Part shown: piece after piece, positions 1 through 12,288 of the stretch
Layout: each line of letters starts with the position of its first letter
How positions within the stretch are numbered: the stretch's first letter is position 1
Assembly: GCF_030445035.2 (NCBI RefSeq)
Contig: NC_080683.1
Span: forward strand, 116,793,225-116,857,224
DNA from: Dasypus novemcinctus
Lineage: Eukaryota > Chordata > Mammalia > Cingulata > Dasypodidae
DNA: 64,000 nt
Reading direction: 5' to 3'
Program-made: the position numbers and the translations under genes
The notes under the pieces: model-generated
Databases searched by the model: none
What the model saw: only the letters and a program-made list of their open reading frames with translations
What the model was told of the DNA's origin: nothing

Positions 1-466
1 GCCAAATGGGTGCTGATGCAAAATACCAGAAATTGGTTGGTTTTTATAAAGGGTATTTATTTGGGGTAGGAGCTTACAGATACCAGGCCATGAAGCCTAA
101 GTTACTTCCCTCACCAAAGTCTATTTGGAGCAAGATGGCTGCTGATGTCTGCGAGGGTTCAGGCTTCCTGGGTTCCTACTTTTCTGGGGCTTGCTTTTCC
201 CTGGGTTCAAGATTCCTTCCATCCTGGGGCTGGCTTCTCTTTCATCTGTGTGCTTACTTCCCAGAGCTCCAGTTTAAATCTTCAGCATCAAACTCCGACA
301 CCAAAACTCCAACATCAGAAAACCCTCAACTCTGTTCTTTGCCATGCCTTTGTGGGTGGGGACTCAAGGCCCTAATCATAACTCAATCATGCCCAGGAAC
401 AGATCAGATTACAAGCATAATCCAATATTTCTTTTTGGAATTCATCAATAATATTAAATTGCTACA
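1..466 (-). repeat. MaLR-like LTR, truncated by the window edge
   Basis: Same family as the complete LTR at 26397-27010. Read on the minus strand it begins TGTAGCAATTTAATATTATTG at 466. It carries the shared LTR parts, including an AATAAATACCC polyadenylation region (plus positions 50-60). The left end lies outside the window. Confidence 0.8.
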
Positions 467-1300
467 AAGTTCTAATTACTAGAGGGGTTCAGACTCCTAG
501 AGACAACAGAGGCAAAGAAGTATAACTATAGATGCAAGGTAATGGGATGAATTTTCACATATCAAGGGAAAAAGAGTAGATTTTCTTAAAGGAGAGTGTC
601 TTGTTTCAGAACATAAAAGAAGGCAGTGAAGACAAAATTTATAGATATTGGAGATCGTAGAAGGTTTGCAGAAAGAGAATTTTATTTGCCTTTGATTATA
701 ATACTTTCAAATAAGCCTGAAAGAACCAAGGAAATGTATTAAGAATTTGGTAAAGGTCACTCAATTTTGATGATTTTTTTTCATAACTTTTTATAAAAAA
801 AGAAAACTTGGGAATGTTCCACTGCAAAATATTATGTTAATGAAAGATTACCTTTTTTTGTTCTGTTAAAGTGACCAATTAGACTTATAGTACTCAGTCG
901 GCTCTTAACGAGGGGTAGTAAAACTTGAGTGGCAGAGAGTCTATAGCTCACCAGCATAGCAGGCTAGGCTTTATGCCGTCGTTATTTTCTGTTATTAAAC
1001 AAACAATGAATGTTACTTCTTTGTGAGCTAAGTTTTCTTACACTTGTGTTTCCTAATTCTGTGTTTATTTTAAGTGCTATATGGTCGCTCTGATTGTTAG
1101 GTGGCCAAATTAGCTACTATGACTGTTCCCTCGTTTGGTACCTGAATGATTCTCCGAGCCAAGTGTTGATTATTTTTGTTTAGGCTTCCAAAGATCTGAA
1201 GTTAGATTCATACATTTTTTTTCAAAGTATTTTATACCTAAGCCAACTTTTTGGTATTCTACAGGTCTCCCAGCTAGCTAGAAAGATATAACTAACACCC
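467..1300. other. AT-rich intergenic sequence, nothing recognised
   Basis: No convincing ORF, RNA gene or repeat family was recognised. Several A or T runs occur. It is probably old decayed repeat or unique 3' flank. Confidence 0.4.
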
Positions 1301-1309
1301 TGACTGCAT

Positions 1310-1720
1310 AGTTTAGTTTTCTAGGCTGCTCAAAGCAAATACCATGAAATGGGTCAGGTTAAACAATAGGAATTTATTCACTCATAGTTTTGAAACTGGA
1401 AAAAATCTAAATCGAGGCATCATCAAGGTGATGCTTTCTTCCTGAAGACTGGCTGCCAAAAACCCTTGGGTCCTCTGTCCCCTGGCAAGGCACATGGCAG
1501 GGCCTCCCACTCTCTCCTTCTCATCCAGGTTTCTTGGATTTCAGCTTCTTGCTTCTGTGGCTTCTCTCTCTGTCTGAAATACATTTTCTTATAAAGACCT
1601 CCTGTAATAGAATTAAGACCCATCCTGATTGAGTTGGGACACATCATAACTCAAGTAACCTATCATAACTCAAGTAACCTCAAGAAGTCCAGTATACTCA
1701 AAATGGGTTCACATCCATGG
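1310..1720 (-). repeat. old MLT1/MST-like MaLR LTR
   Basis: The plus strand reads TTTCTAGGCTGCTCAAAGC, then ACCATGAAATGGG and AACAATAGGAATTTATTCAC, the known reversed 3' end of MLT1/MST LTRs. The body around 1430-1640 fits the same class. A local 18-bp duplication (CTATCATAACTCAAGTAA region, 1645-1680) lies inside. Confidence 0.65.
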
Positions 1721-2435
1721 GAATCGATTAAATTTAAGAACATGCTTTTCTGGATTATATAACAACTTCCAAACACCACATTGTCCATAGCTATTACTAC
1801 ATTCAGGGGAGACATTGATCATGTATCACACCCTAATAGAAAATTTTACTCTCCTCCATTCTGATATTGTTAGTTATGATAATAAATTAACTACAGGCAG
1901 TCCATCTTCTCATAAACAAGTAGTATCAGCCTTCCTCCCACACTTGCCTGTAGGCCCTGCTACAACCTCAAACTTTAGAAATGGATCTTTACCAAAAAAG
2001 GATCGTTTCAAGACTTAGTGGAAAAGATTCTACCAGGTATTTCTGCAACTATTGTTACTTCCAAGACTAGATTGTGGATACAATGCTACTGGTCCAAGGG
2101 ACTGGGTCAGGATTTCCAGAACTCTTTTCTCTAAAAACTGATGAATTCATGAAAGCAGACTGTTCTCCAATATTTAGTGAAACAGGAATCAATTAACCAA
2201 AACTCAAGGACCTGAGGAGAATCATGTAACTATGATTTTTACTATAACATTAGTATTATATATTATAACATATAATATATATTATAATAATATTATACTT
2301 TCTGATAGGTATATGGCAGATCTTGTTTCTTAACCTACCTGTAACTCTTCTATCTCTAATCCTAATTTATTAAACCATTTTAAACAGGATATTTTATTCT
2401 CATTGATCCTTTACAATTCAGGAACAAATATTCTT
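1721..2435. other. intergenic, unassigned, with AT-rich tract
   Basis: No gene found. Positions 2240-2300 are almost pure A/T with TATAATA-type repeats. The segment at 1800-2160 looks like decayed retroelement sequence but could not be classed. Confidence 0.35.
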
Positions 2436-3968
2436 ATTGTATGAGATACCATCTTACTCCCATAAGACTAGCAGCTATCAAAAAATCAAAAGACTACAAT
2501 TGTTGGAGAGGATGTGGAGGAATGGGAACACTCATCCACTGCTGGTGGGAATGCAGAAGGATTCAACCATTTTGAAGGACAGTTTGGTGGTTTCTCAAAA
2601 AACTAGCTATAGATTTGCCACATGACCTGGTAAATACCCAGTAGAACTGAAAACAAAGACACAAATTGATATATGCACACCAATGTTCATAGCAGCACTA
2701 TTCACTATTGCCAAATGTTGGAATCGACTCAAATACCCATCAACAGATGAATGGATAAATAAAATGTGGTATGTACATACAACGGAATACTACTCAGCTA
2801 TAAGAAGGAATACAGGGATAACATGGGATAACATGGATGAATCTTGAGAACCTTATGTTGAGTGAAGCAACCCAGGCATTGAAGAACAAATACTACATGG
2901 CCTCTCTGATATGAAGTAAACCAAGCTGCCTTAGAGAGCTAGAGACTGGATGATAAACTTAAAGGAAGTTGGGGGATAGAGGAAGGTTGCAAGCTGACAC
3001 CTACATGGGTGAAATCTATGATAAGCTGGAGGTAAGTATTTGTACAGGGAAGGGATAAAATGGGAGCATAGGGATACCTTTGGGTATGGCTTTGTGTGTT
3101 TGAGGGGGGCTAGGAATGGGAGGATGGGTCAGATGGCCCAAGAAATTGTGGGGAGGGTGGGGGGAACATTTGACCATAGGAGATTGTCAGGTATGTGGTT
3201 GAAATTACAAAGTAGAGAAAACTCTTTAGAAAATATAATATGGAAGGTTACCTGTTTAAGATGCTTAAGGGAGGGCATCTGACAAAGGGCAAGCTTCTAT
3301 GGAGTGTGTGAGTGCTCATTTTGTCATAGTGGATTATATCATTGGCTGGAGACCCATACAATGAGAGTGAAGGTAAACTCCCATCCTGGGGAGGACTGAT
3401 GTTCTCAAACAGAGGGAATTGTATCTCTTGAGAGAATTGGTGGCTCCCAATGGGTCAGGGCAGTCAAGTATGTCAAGCCCTCAACATTGTTGCAAGTATC
3501 TCTGAATATGGTCCTTCAAGTAATGAAGATTGATTGTCATAGTGGGCCCTGAGGGAAGGGGGAAAGAGGTGTTGAATAGAGGGAATCAGTGTAACTGTGG
3601 GGCAATGGAAGTGTTCCACAAGATCATGCAATGATGGATATAGGGCATTACACCAAAAATGTATAAAAGTCTATAAGCTAAAATGTAAACCATAATGTAA
3701 AACATAAGATAACTAAAAATTTAGAAAATTGTATAGTCTAAAATATAAACCATAATGTAAACCCAAATGGAACCATGTTTGAAAGCTATTGTTTCAATAT
3801 CTGTACATTAGCTGCAGCAAATATAATATGAATATGTAAAAAGATCATTGCTGGGGAACAGACAAAGGGTTTGATGTTGGATATGTGGGAGTACCATATA
3901 TTGTATATGTGAATTACTGTGATCTAAAACTTATGTGAAGACAAACTTAATAATTAAGAAAAAAAAAA
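2436..3968 (+). mobile_element. L1 LINE fragment, ORF2 3' end plus 3' UTR
   Basis: It starts within the conserved L1 ORF2 C-terminal region (GAGATACCATCTTACTCCC, then CACTGCTGGTGGGAATG and AACAGATGAATGGATAAA). A long 3' UTR follows and it ends in an A-run at 3959-3969. The coding frame is broken throughout. Confidence 0.85.
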
Positions 3969-4079
3969 AGGATGTAGACACTGAGGAAGAAATGGAAAAA
4001 AGTGCCTTGCCACTGTACATGCAGGGCAACGCCTATAGCAGTGATGAAAGGCAAAATGTCAAAAACAAAACTTTTTCAT

Positions 4080-5815
4080 TTTTTTGTTTTTTGATAACCC
4101 AATTTATTTTTCCTTTATTTAATTTTTCTAAATGACTATGTATTCTATATCTACTCTTTAAACCCATCACTATATTCCATTTTACTATTAATGGAATCTG
4201 GCAATATATTGGGCTTCCTTTCTGAAGAAGTTTTGGACTACAGAGAGGTTCAACTATGGTGGGGGAGGAGAACCTGTGTGGGGTGTTATTGGTGGGGGGC
4301 ACATGGTTGGGAAGGAGTTCTCCAGGGCATGTATACAGGGTATATAGAAAGGTTTGGATATTTTCATAGTGGTGGTCAGGGGAGCTCTATCACATTCCCC
4401 AATGGAACAGCAACAATCCCCCAAGTGCAATGGCAAAGACCAACAAAGATGGATGGTCCAACGATGAACCCTTGATACTGATGGCTCCAGTTATGAGCCT
4501 GTGTGCCTGAAATATGAACAAGGCCTAGAGCTGTAGGGTGCCTAAGAGTTACCTCCTGAGAGCCTCCATGTTTCTCAAATGTGGCCACTTTCTAAGCCAA
4601 ACTCAGCATGTAGATGTATTGCCTTCCCCCCAGCATGGGACATGACTTCCAGGGATGAGCCTCCCTGGTGCCAAAGGATTCCTACCAAGCACCAGCTGAT
4701 GATGTAACTAGAAAAAGACCTTGAATAAAAGGGTCAACTCAGACCAGCAGAATATCTCAGCCTACATGTAATATCAGATGTTAAAAACTGTTTTTTGACT
4801 TTGGATAAAAGGGGGAAATGGAAATGACAAGTTAGTTGATATGGCTATAAGTCTCCAAAAAAATGTTGGGAAGTCATCAGAGGGGTGATGCTTATGCATG
4901 CCTCAGCAGGTACCAGAGACAGCCAAGGTAGATGAAAGCCCAGGTACCTGTTCTCCTGAGGGCTGCAGAAACCCACAGGTTCTATGGTCATAGCAGATGG
5001 TTCTGGAGTTCAGGGCCATGTCAGTTGGCCCTACTTTGGAGTTTGTGTTCCTGAGTGTGATGGAGTTGGACTCAGATATGACCTTTCTACACATGCCTCT
5101 TCTATTACTTTTACCGGACCTGTGGTTGGCATTTGGGTTGGTGTATACTCAGGAGACCTGAATCTCTGGACTGTCCATGACATGGCCAGGCCCTGGGCCT
5201 CAGCAGATTTGTGGCTCCTACCCTCTAGTTTGTTGGACTCACCCTGGTCAGCTGACAGGGAGGTGAAGAGGGTCAACCACCACACCAGGGAGCCAGGAGT
5301 GCCTACAACTGCAAGCAGGAGAATTGCATCCATCATCCATGTGGAATCTAAGCCCCCTCTTGAGAGGGGAACTGGACATCACCATCCCAGGGTCAACAGG
5401 ATGGGGGAATAGAGTATGGATCAGAGTGGATTTACTGGTGTTCTGCTGGGACACTATTGTGATTAGTAAGGGAAGAAATTTTAATAGTGATGTGGAGAGG
5501 GTGGCCACAGTGGCTGGAGATGGGAGAAGAGATATGGTGTGGGGGCATTTTCAGGATTTGGAGTTGTCTTGGGTGGTGCTGCAGGGATGGATGCTGAATG
5601 TTGTGTGTCCTGCCATGGCCCATTGGGTGGACTGGGGGAGGGTGTGGACTACAATGTGGACCACTGTCCATGTGGTTCAGCAGTGCTTCAGGTGCAGTGG
5701 ATGTGCTGCAATGATGGAAGAGGTTGTTGATGTGGGAGGGGTAGGGTGGGCGAGGAGGGGGTATGTGGGGACCTCATATTTTTTGAATGTAACATTTAAA
5801 AGATAATAAAGAAGA
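4080..5815 (+). repeat. dispersed repeat family X, long copy
   Basis: The same sequence recurs, with varied 5' truncation and a common A-rich 3' end, at 35640-35870, 48230-50215, 51165-52580, 56868-57400 and 60550-61321. Shared landmarks include CATGACTTCCAGGGATGAGCC, a TGGCTCC...AGGTGAAGAGGGTCAACCACC block and a 3' AATAAAGAAGAAAATAAAAT tail. Constant 3' ends with variable 5' ends suggest LINE-type retroposition, probably a xenarthran L1 3' region. ORFs inside are not conserved between copies. Confidence 0.7.
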
Positions 5816-6272
5816 AAATAAAATAAATTTTTATTGTATACCTTTTCCATTACTGCCTAAGTAGTTACTTGCAGAGTCAATAATATCGTTTGACAAATTC
5901 TTTGAATTTTCTAGAGGGTCAATAAATTTATTTAATTAGGTATGTAAGGAATAGGGAATAATCGTATAAGGAACCAATGCCTGCAAAGCTTCCCAGGCAG
6001 CTGTTCTGGTGCCTGTTCTGTGGTTTCTAGCCCCACATTTCTGTAGGGCTCCTCATGCCCAGACGGCCTCCATTGTACCATTCATTGGAGATACACTTTC
6101 CAGCAATGTTTATCTCCATGTTTAAATGTTATGGTAGACATGGAAGAGTTTCCTTTGGTTAATACAGCTCATAACTCATGCCACATACATTTGTTATTCT
6201 GTTCTACTCCTCAAGGATCTTTTGGTTGAAAGTGATTGAACTTCAAGTTAGAGTAAAGTGAGGGAAAGATGC
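5816..6272. other. intergenic, nothing recognised
   Basis: AT-rich to mixed sequence with no convincing gene or repeat. It lies between a LINE-like tail and the ERV-related sequence. Confidence 0.35.
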
Positions 6273-6371
6273 TGTTCCAACCCAGCTCCTAAAGGGCATG
6301 AGTTGGTGCAGCCATAAGACTGAAGAATGCACTGGACAGAGAGTCAGATACAAGCTTTATTGGGACTTATG
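6273..6371 (-). repeat. inverted ERV LTR 3' end (R-U5 part)
   Basis: Read on the minus strand it runs from CCCAATAAAGCTTG to CACCAACTCATGCCC, GGAGCTGGGTTGG and AACA. That matches the end of the direct LTR at 9068-9526. It faces the direct LTR fragment at 6383-6518 head to head. Confidence 0.75.
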
Positions 6372-6382
6372 AACAAGAAAGA

Positions 6383-6518
6383 TTCTTTGAGGGCGGCCAG
6401 TCAAAACAGTCTCTTCTATCCATAAATCCCAATAAAGCTTATGCCTGATTAAAGGCCAGATATGTTCTTTAGTCTCATTGCTGCATCAACTTGGCCTTTC
6501 AAGAGTTAGGTTGTAACA
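6383..6518 (+). repeat. truncated 5' LTR of class I-like ERV
   Basis: It has CCCAATAAAGCTTATGCCTG and a U5 ending GGTTGTAACA, colinear with the 3' LTR at 9068-9526. Only the part around the polyadenylation signal and U5 is present. It is followed two bases later by a primer-binding-site-like sequence. Confidence 0.75.
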
Positions 6519-6520
6519 GT

Positions 6521-6538
6521 TGGCGAGCCACCCAGGAG
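6521..6538 (+). other. ERV primer-binding-site-like sequence
   Basis: TGGCGAGCCACCCAGGAG sits two bases after the LTR end, the usual position for a tRNA primer site. TGGCGAGCC-type sites occur in ERV9/HERV-W-like proviruses, which use an arginine tRNA. Position and start TGG support the call; the exact tRNA is not tested. Confidence 0.55.
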
Positions 6539-9067
6539 ACCTAAGAACCACCAGCAGTGGTGGGCATGAGGTCAGGGAAGGAGAATCTGGGAGGGGTGGG
6601 AAATCCCGGGTTGGCTTACAACATCCATGTGGGGAGGAGTGGCTGCCCTCCTGGATGAGTGGGTACTGCTGAGATAATAATGGGCCACTCAAAAAACTCC
6701 GGCAGGTATGCTGGCTATGCTGCAGCAGATAGCAGAGCAGCTGCACTTAAACAAGCAGAAGGGGGACTGCCAGGTAGTGGCAGCTGTAGTATGGCCCTTG
6801 TTAGGAGACTTGCAGGTGGCTACTGAGGCAGAAGAAGCAGAAATGACTTCTGTGTGCTGCTTAGAAGGAAAGTTAGAGCTAGAAAAGGATAAGTCCTAGC
6901 ACATGTAAAGATGAAATATTCCCTCGTTATTCACCTGCACTGAGCTGATGATCAGTTATATTGCAAAACTATAAACTGGAAGAGTATGTTATTTTGAGAA
7001 TGTTTTAAGTTTTATTCACATTTTATTTTGATCAGAATTTTTATCAAGGTGTTAAAAACGAACTTTAAGTTTTGAATCAATGGCTTACTCCTGGACTTGA
7101 AACTAAGTGTACTCTGGAGAGTAGTCCAGAATATGGAAGTGTTAAATGTCTGTCTAAACTGCTAAATTAGTGCTTAATGCATTTATACTGCTCAGGTATT
7201 CCTAACTGGTTGCTGGTTACTAATACAAGTGTTTCCAAGAACGACTAGTGCCAAAGAGTACTATGCAGCAGGCTGGTGAAACACTGGAGCCTCTCTCTAG
7301 GGCCAATGGTGCTGCAGCATGCTGGCTGTGTGAAGGATATACCAAGTGGAGCAATAATTACCCGCGTAATGTGAGTAGAACCTGAACAGCACAATTGGCG
7401 TCATGGCCTGCTCCCATGGAGAGACATGTATGGTACTGCAAACCTGCAACTTAGGTCTACTAACTGCAGCTCAAAGAGGAACTTGTGCATTGATTAATAT
7501 TAAGTGTTATACCTAAATACTTGATGAATATAATATCTCTTCTGTATCATATGCAGAAGGATATTGAACACGTTAATTTAATTCATTAATTAATTCATCA
7601 TTAATTACATTCATTTTCTAAGTATTTAATGAATCTACCTAAAAGATAAAGGAATGGCTCTCTTAAGTATTGCCTTTACTTTGCTTGCCACATGCTTATT
7701 TTTTTTTGTTGTCTATATTATCTTTGTGAGTTTCTATCTAGGGCAGTGCCTCTCTTTGTACCTCTCCCAGTTATCCTAGGCACAACGATCACTGTGGGAA
7801 CTGGGGGTGGCAGTTTCCTAAACAGCACTTGAAACTTACAAGATCAAGCCCATCAGCTTTGGGAGGATGTAGCCTCTGGAGGCACCTGGTCTGTCTCATT
7901 CCCATGGTCTGGTATGTCATGGCTGGCCCCATTTTTGGGGCCACATACCACCATTTTCTTTATCCTTTTAGTAAAACCATGTATCTTCAAAATTCTAACC
8001 TTAAGTTTATTTATTCCAGAATCAATGCTTCTAGAACAGTTATTAGTCATACAGGGATTTCATCCAGTATCTAACTAGGGTGCTGGGCCTGTCTTCCCTC
8101 AACCTCAGTAGAATAGTAAGAGAATTTCATACCTCATCAGGCAAGTCTTCTGACCCTAACCAGCAGGAAGCAGCTACAGAAGAATGACCATTGTTCTTCA
8201 ACTCTCCCTTAAGAATAAGGGTGTGAACTCTCTGAAGGGATAGTTGAGGCAGGTTAGTTTAGGAAACAGGGAAGGTGACTGATCAGAATAGAGCCCACTA
8301 AAGACTCTGGTCACAAGGTCCAGTTTGAAAGTTCTGTACTGCCTTGTTATCTACTAATGGAAATATTGCTGTATGCTGTTAGAACAGTATGATCTGCCCT
8401 TTAATGTTCCCCATAAACATCTTTCTTTGCACCTGTAGCACCCTAGCCATTACCCTTCTCCACTAGGCTTTGGCAGTAACCCATGCCCACAATCAAACTG
8501 GATGTTGGGTTTGCACAGACTTACCACTTTGGGTACTACTGGACTTCCTTGGACTGTAACTCTTGCAAACTGGACAGTGTGCAACACCTCACTGGCATTG
8601 CAGAATATGACCCATTGACATTTGAAACAAGACCTTCTCATTTAAGACTAGGATTCAGTTGCGGTCTTTCAGTGAGACTCATAATTATATATTTTTTCCT
8701 TTTTAAGGGAATAGGTGAACAAACCCAGGCCTTTATTAGAAAATGCTGTATATAATGGTTTAGGATGGTTAACAGCTGAATCTTCACCATAGAATGTATC
8801 GCTCCTGCTGGCATGGAATGACAAGAGGGAATCTGATGTGGGGTGGTTACCCCCTGAGTTGTGTAATTTTACTATCAAGGCTAGATGCAGAGTAAAGTGT
8901 ATCCTCCCCTGTTGGTTCTACCCATTGGCCATTCTTGTGCCAGGTGGAACTGCAATTGTTACTGAAAAACATATAACAGCTTTAGCTGTTGTCTTTTTTA
9001 CCCTTGCTGTGGAATGTGGATGCAATGCTTGCCCTATGGTCAATGTAAGCTGCTATGTGGGGTGGAG
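6539..9067 (+). pseudogene. decayed internal region of class I-like endogenous retrovirus
   Basis: About 2.5 kb between the 5' LTR fragment and the 3' LTR, much shorter than a complete provirus. All frames are broken by stops and shifts, with no ORF above about 120 codons. A purine-rich stretch (GTGGGGTGGAG) just before 9068 could be the polypurine tract. Gag, pol and env could not be assigned to exact positions, and AT-rich segments near 7560-7620 may be foreign insertions. Confidence 0.5.
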
Positions 9068-9526
9068 TGTGGGGACCCAGGCTGCCCCCCCCAAGTCTTC
9101 AGCACATAGCCACCTGTGTGACCTACACATAAGTTCAAGGTTAACAACCCTCCCCAGAGGGAAGAGAATGTATAGATGCTATGATAAACTATGATCTTCT
9201 CAAAGCAGTAAACGTCCTTGGTAAATGTCCTTCCTACGAATGTAGTGAAAACATCACCATACCCTGTGTGTACCCTTTGTGTGACTCTAGCAGGAACTCT
9301 GTTCTCCTGCCCTACAGAATGTCCTTGTTCTGAAACCTTTTATATATGACCCGTCATTTTCTCATCTCTTTGCGAAGCACTATCTTTTTCATGCTTTGAC
9401 CAGCTGCCATCAAAGAAGTCTCTCCTGTCCCTAAGTCCCAATAAAGCTCTGCCTGACGAAATGCCAGGTGTGTTTTTGGTCTTGCGGCCTCACCAACTCG
9501 TGCCCCTCAGGAGCTGGGTTGCAAGA
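9068..9526 (+). repeat. 3' LTR of class I-like endogenous retrovirus
   Basis: It opens TGTGGGGACCCAGGC, carries CCCAATAAAGCTCTGCCTG near 9438-9458 as polyadenylation region, and ends about GGTTGCAAGA. Its last 140 bp align with the two LTR fragments at 6.3-6.5 kb. It also contains a TATATATGAC box-like segment near 9340, a plausible promoter element. Confidence 0.75.
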
Positions 9527-10027
9527 GACGCCATTCATCATTCACCTGAAGTCAAAGTTCAGCAGCTGAGCTGGTTTTCAGCATGGCTGGATTTATTCAA
9601 GGAGCATGGGGAATCTGTCTCTTCCCACCTCTGGCTCCCACTTTGCTTCCTCCTTAGGGCTTTCTCTGCCTTGGCCTTTGTCTTGGGGGGGAAATGCCTG
9701 GGAGCTGTGTGTTCACCTACATTATTTAACCATCTCCCCAAATTTCTATATCCTCTATCATTAAAGAAACTTTACAGTTCATGTGTCCATTGGCATCTTT
9801 CCCACAGTCTTCTCACCATCATGAAGAACATCACTCAGTGAGTACATGCTTGGTGCATGTAGAATCACAACAGAAAGTAGCTCGGATGTTGGCTGCTCCT
9901 TCGGACAACTTTGGTCCAATCCAAGACAAAATGGGCTCCGCTGCACAGGGCTCCAGGCAACCAGGGCCACTCAGTCTCCAAAATTCCTTATCTCAGTGTG
10001 GACATGTCCCTTCCATACTCTCAATTT
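9527..10027. other. intergenic, nothing recognised
   Basis: Mixed-composition sequence without a supported gene. ORFs here overlap on both strands and look fortuitous. Confidence 0.35.
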
Positions 10028-10435
10028 TATTCCCTCTCTCTTTTTTTTTTTTTTTTTTTTAAAGATTTATTTATTTATTTAATTCCCCCCCCTCCCCTGG
10101 TTGTCTGTTCTTGGTGTCTGTTTGCTGCGTCTTGTTTCTTTGTCCGCTTCTGTTGTCGTCAGCGGCACGGGAAGTGTGGGCGGCGCCATTCCTGGGCAGG
10201 CTGCTCTTTCTTTTCACGCTGGGCGGCTTTCCTCACGGGCGCACTCCTTGCGCGTGGGGCTCCCCCACGCGGGGGACACCCTTGCGTGGCACGGCACTCC
10301 CTGCGCGCATCAGCACTGCGCATGGCCAGCTCCACACGGGTCAAGGAGGCCCGGGGTTTGAACCGCGGACCTCCCATATGGTAGACGGACGCCCTAACCA
10401 CTGGGCTAAAGTCCGTTTCCCGTATTCCCTCTCTC
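10028..10435 (-). mobile_element. DAS-type tRNA-derived SINE with target duplication
   Basis: The SINE body is 10041-10422. A T20 run at 10041-10060 is its A tail seen on the other strand. The tRNA-like head reads, on the minus strand, CGGACTTTAGCCCAGTGG with the B box GGTTCAAACCC at about 10350. TATTCCCTCTCTC is repeated at 10028-10040 and 10423-10435 as a target-site duplication. Very CpG-rich (GCGCGTGGGGC, CACGCGGGGG), so a young copy. Confidence 0.95.
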
Positions 10436-11750
10436 TTTTTGAAGAAAATCGGAGATGGTCTCCCTGGACTTGACTGCCATTCAGGGAGAATAATACCATG
10501 GAGGTGATACTTAGCTGGGGGAAGAGAATTATTCCAGAATGGCCCTCTGCTATGTTATAGGAACCACCCAGGACATGGCATATTTCTTCACTGTCACTCT
10601 CCATATCATTGGTAAAGAATGGATCCCTCTCCCCCACCCCTTTATCCATGGAGAAAGAGAAGGCAACAGGTTGTACAAAACTGCATGAAAAAGTCTCCTT
10701 CTATCCACCTCACCCACCTCTGCCATGTTCTTAGTGGTTCCAGTTTTGCTTTATAATTTGTTGATGTCTCCTATGTACCAGGCTCTTTTCTAGATGATGA
10801 AGCTTCAGCTGGGAATAAAGGTGACAGTTGCTTTATGTTTTAGAAAGGGATTGGGGAAGACAATAAACAAGCAAATTGTCTGGCACTGCAGGTGGCTTCA
10901 GTGCTGTGGAGAACATGAGGGGTACAAAACATTGAGGAGGAAGGCTGCAATTTTAAATAGAAACTTTCATCAAAGGACTGGTGGGAATGAGGGAGAGCGC
11001 CTTGTGGACATCTGGGGGCAGAGCCTTCCCAGAAACAGCCAGTGCAAATGTCCACAGGTATTTGAGGGTGAGCCAGGGGTCAGTGGGCTGGAGCAGAGTG
11101 GACGAGGGTGAGAATGAGGGAATGAGGTCCAAGGGGCGATGAGGAAAGGAACAGACCACTCATGGTCTTGGAGGCCACTGCGAGGATGCTGTGTTCTGCT
11201 CTTCGGAGGCGGAGGGTTGGAGGGGAGGAGAGACATGACCTGGTTCAGCTTTGAAATAAATCCAGGCCTGGCTACCCTGGTGGGGTGGGCCTCGAGGGAG
11301 GCCAGGGCAAGGGCAGGGAGACACGTTAGGAGGCGACAGCAAGCACCCAGGTGAGGAATGAAGGTGCTTGTGAAAGGCACTGTGACTGGAAGGCAGCTCC
11401 AGAAGGATTCACTGATGGACTGGATAGAGAATGTGGGAGAAAGGGAGAGGAAGATGGTGCCCAGATTTGTGGGGTGAGTGACAGGAAGAGTGGAATTGCC
11501 ATTTGGTCTTAGGGTGAGACAATGAACATCTGCAATCATGCTAACTGCACTGGCTCCTACTGGCTCCAGTGTAGTGTGGGACGTGTTAAAGAAGTCCAAT
11601 TAGGAATTCATCTGACAAACTTAAAACTTGTATCCTTCTTTTAACCGAAATAACAAAATTTCAAAATGCAAAGTGAAAAAAATGAACATATTTACTGAAA
11701 TTGTATGGCAATATATTCATAACACAATGAAGAATGTGACAATCATATAT
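10436..11750. repeat. ancient interspersed repeat plus unique sequence
   Basis: Positions about 10765-11500 carry CTATGTACCAGGCTC, CAATAAACAAGC, GCTGGAGCAGAGTGGACGAG and GTTCAGCTTTGAAATAAATC in the order of an old mammalian repeat that I cannot name. The antisense 209-codon ORF at 10970-11599 lies wholly in it and is not a supported gene. Confidence 0.4.
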
Positions 11751-12288
11751 TTTTTAAAGATTTATTTCTCCCTCCCCCCTCATTGTTTTCTGCTTGCTGT
11801 CTGCTCTCTGTGTCCATTTGCTGTGTGTTCTTCTATGTCTGCTTATCTTCTCTTTTATTTATTTATTTAATTTTTTAAGATTTATTTTATTTTATTTCTC
11901 TCCCCTTCCCCCCCGCCCCCCATTGTCTGCTCTCTGTGTTCCTTTTGCCGTGTGTTCTTCTTTGTCTGATTATATTCTCGTCGGCACCTGGAATCTGTGT
12001 CTCTTTTTGTTGCATCATCTTGCTGTGTCAGCTCTCCATGTGTGCAGCACCACTCCTGGGCAGGCTGTGCTTTTATTTTTTTCACGCGGGGCAGCTCTCC
12101 TTGCAGGGTGCACTCCTTGGGTGTGGGGCTCCTCTATGCGGGGTACACCCCTGCGTGGCACGGCACTCCTTGCGTGCATCAGCACTGAGCATGGGCCAGC
12201 TCCACACGGGTCAAGGAGGCCCGGGGTTTGAACCGCGGACCTCCCATGTGGTAGACGGACACCCTAACCACTGGGCCAAGTCCGCGGT
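11750..12288 (-). mobile_element. DAS SINE inserted in the tail of a partial SINE
   Basis: Two SINE 3' ends lie in tandem. A partial copy spans 11750-11865 (AAAGATTTATTTCTCCCTCC then TGTGTGTTCTTCTATGTCTG), and a full copy spans 11867-12288, ending in the tRNA-like head at CCACTGGGCCAAGTCCGC. Both run on the minus strand. Confidence 0.9.

Noticed and set aside
10970-11599. 209-codon ORF on the minus strand
   Set aside because: No recognisable domain, lies in an ancient dispersed repeat, and overlaps equally open frames.
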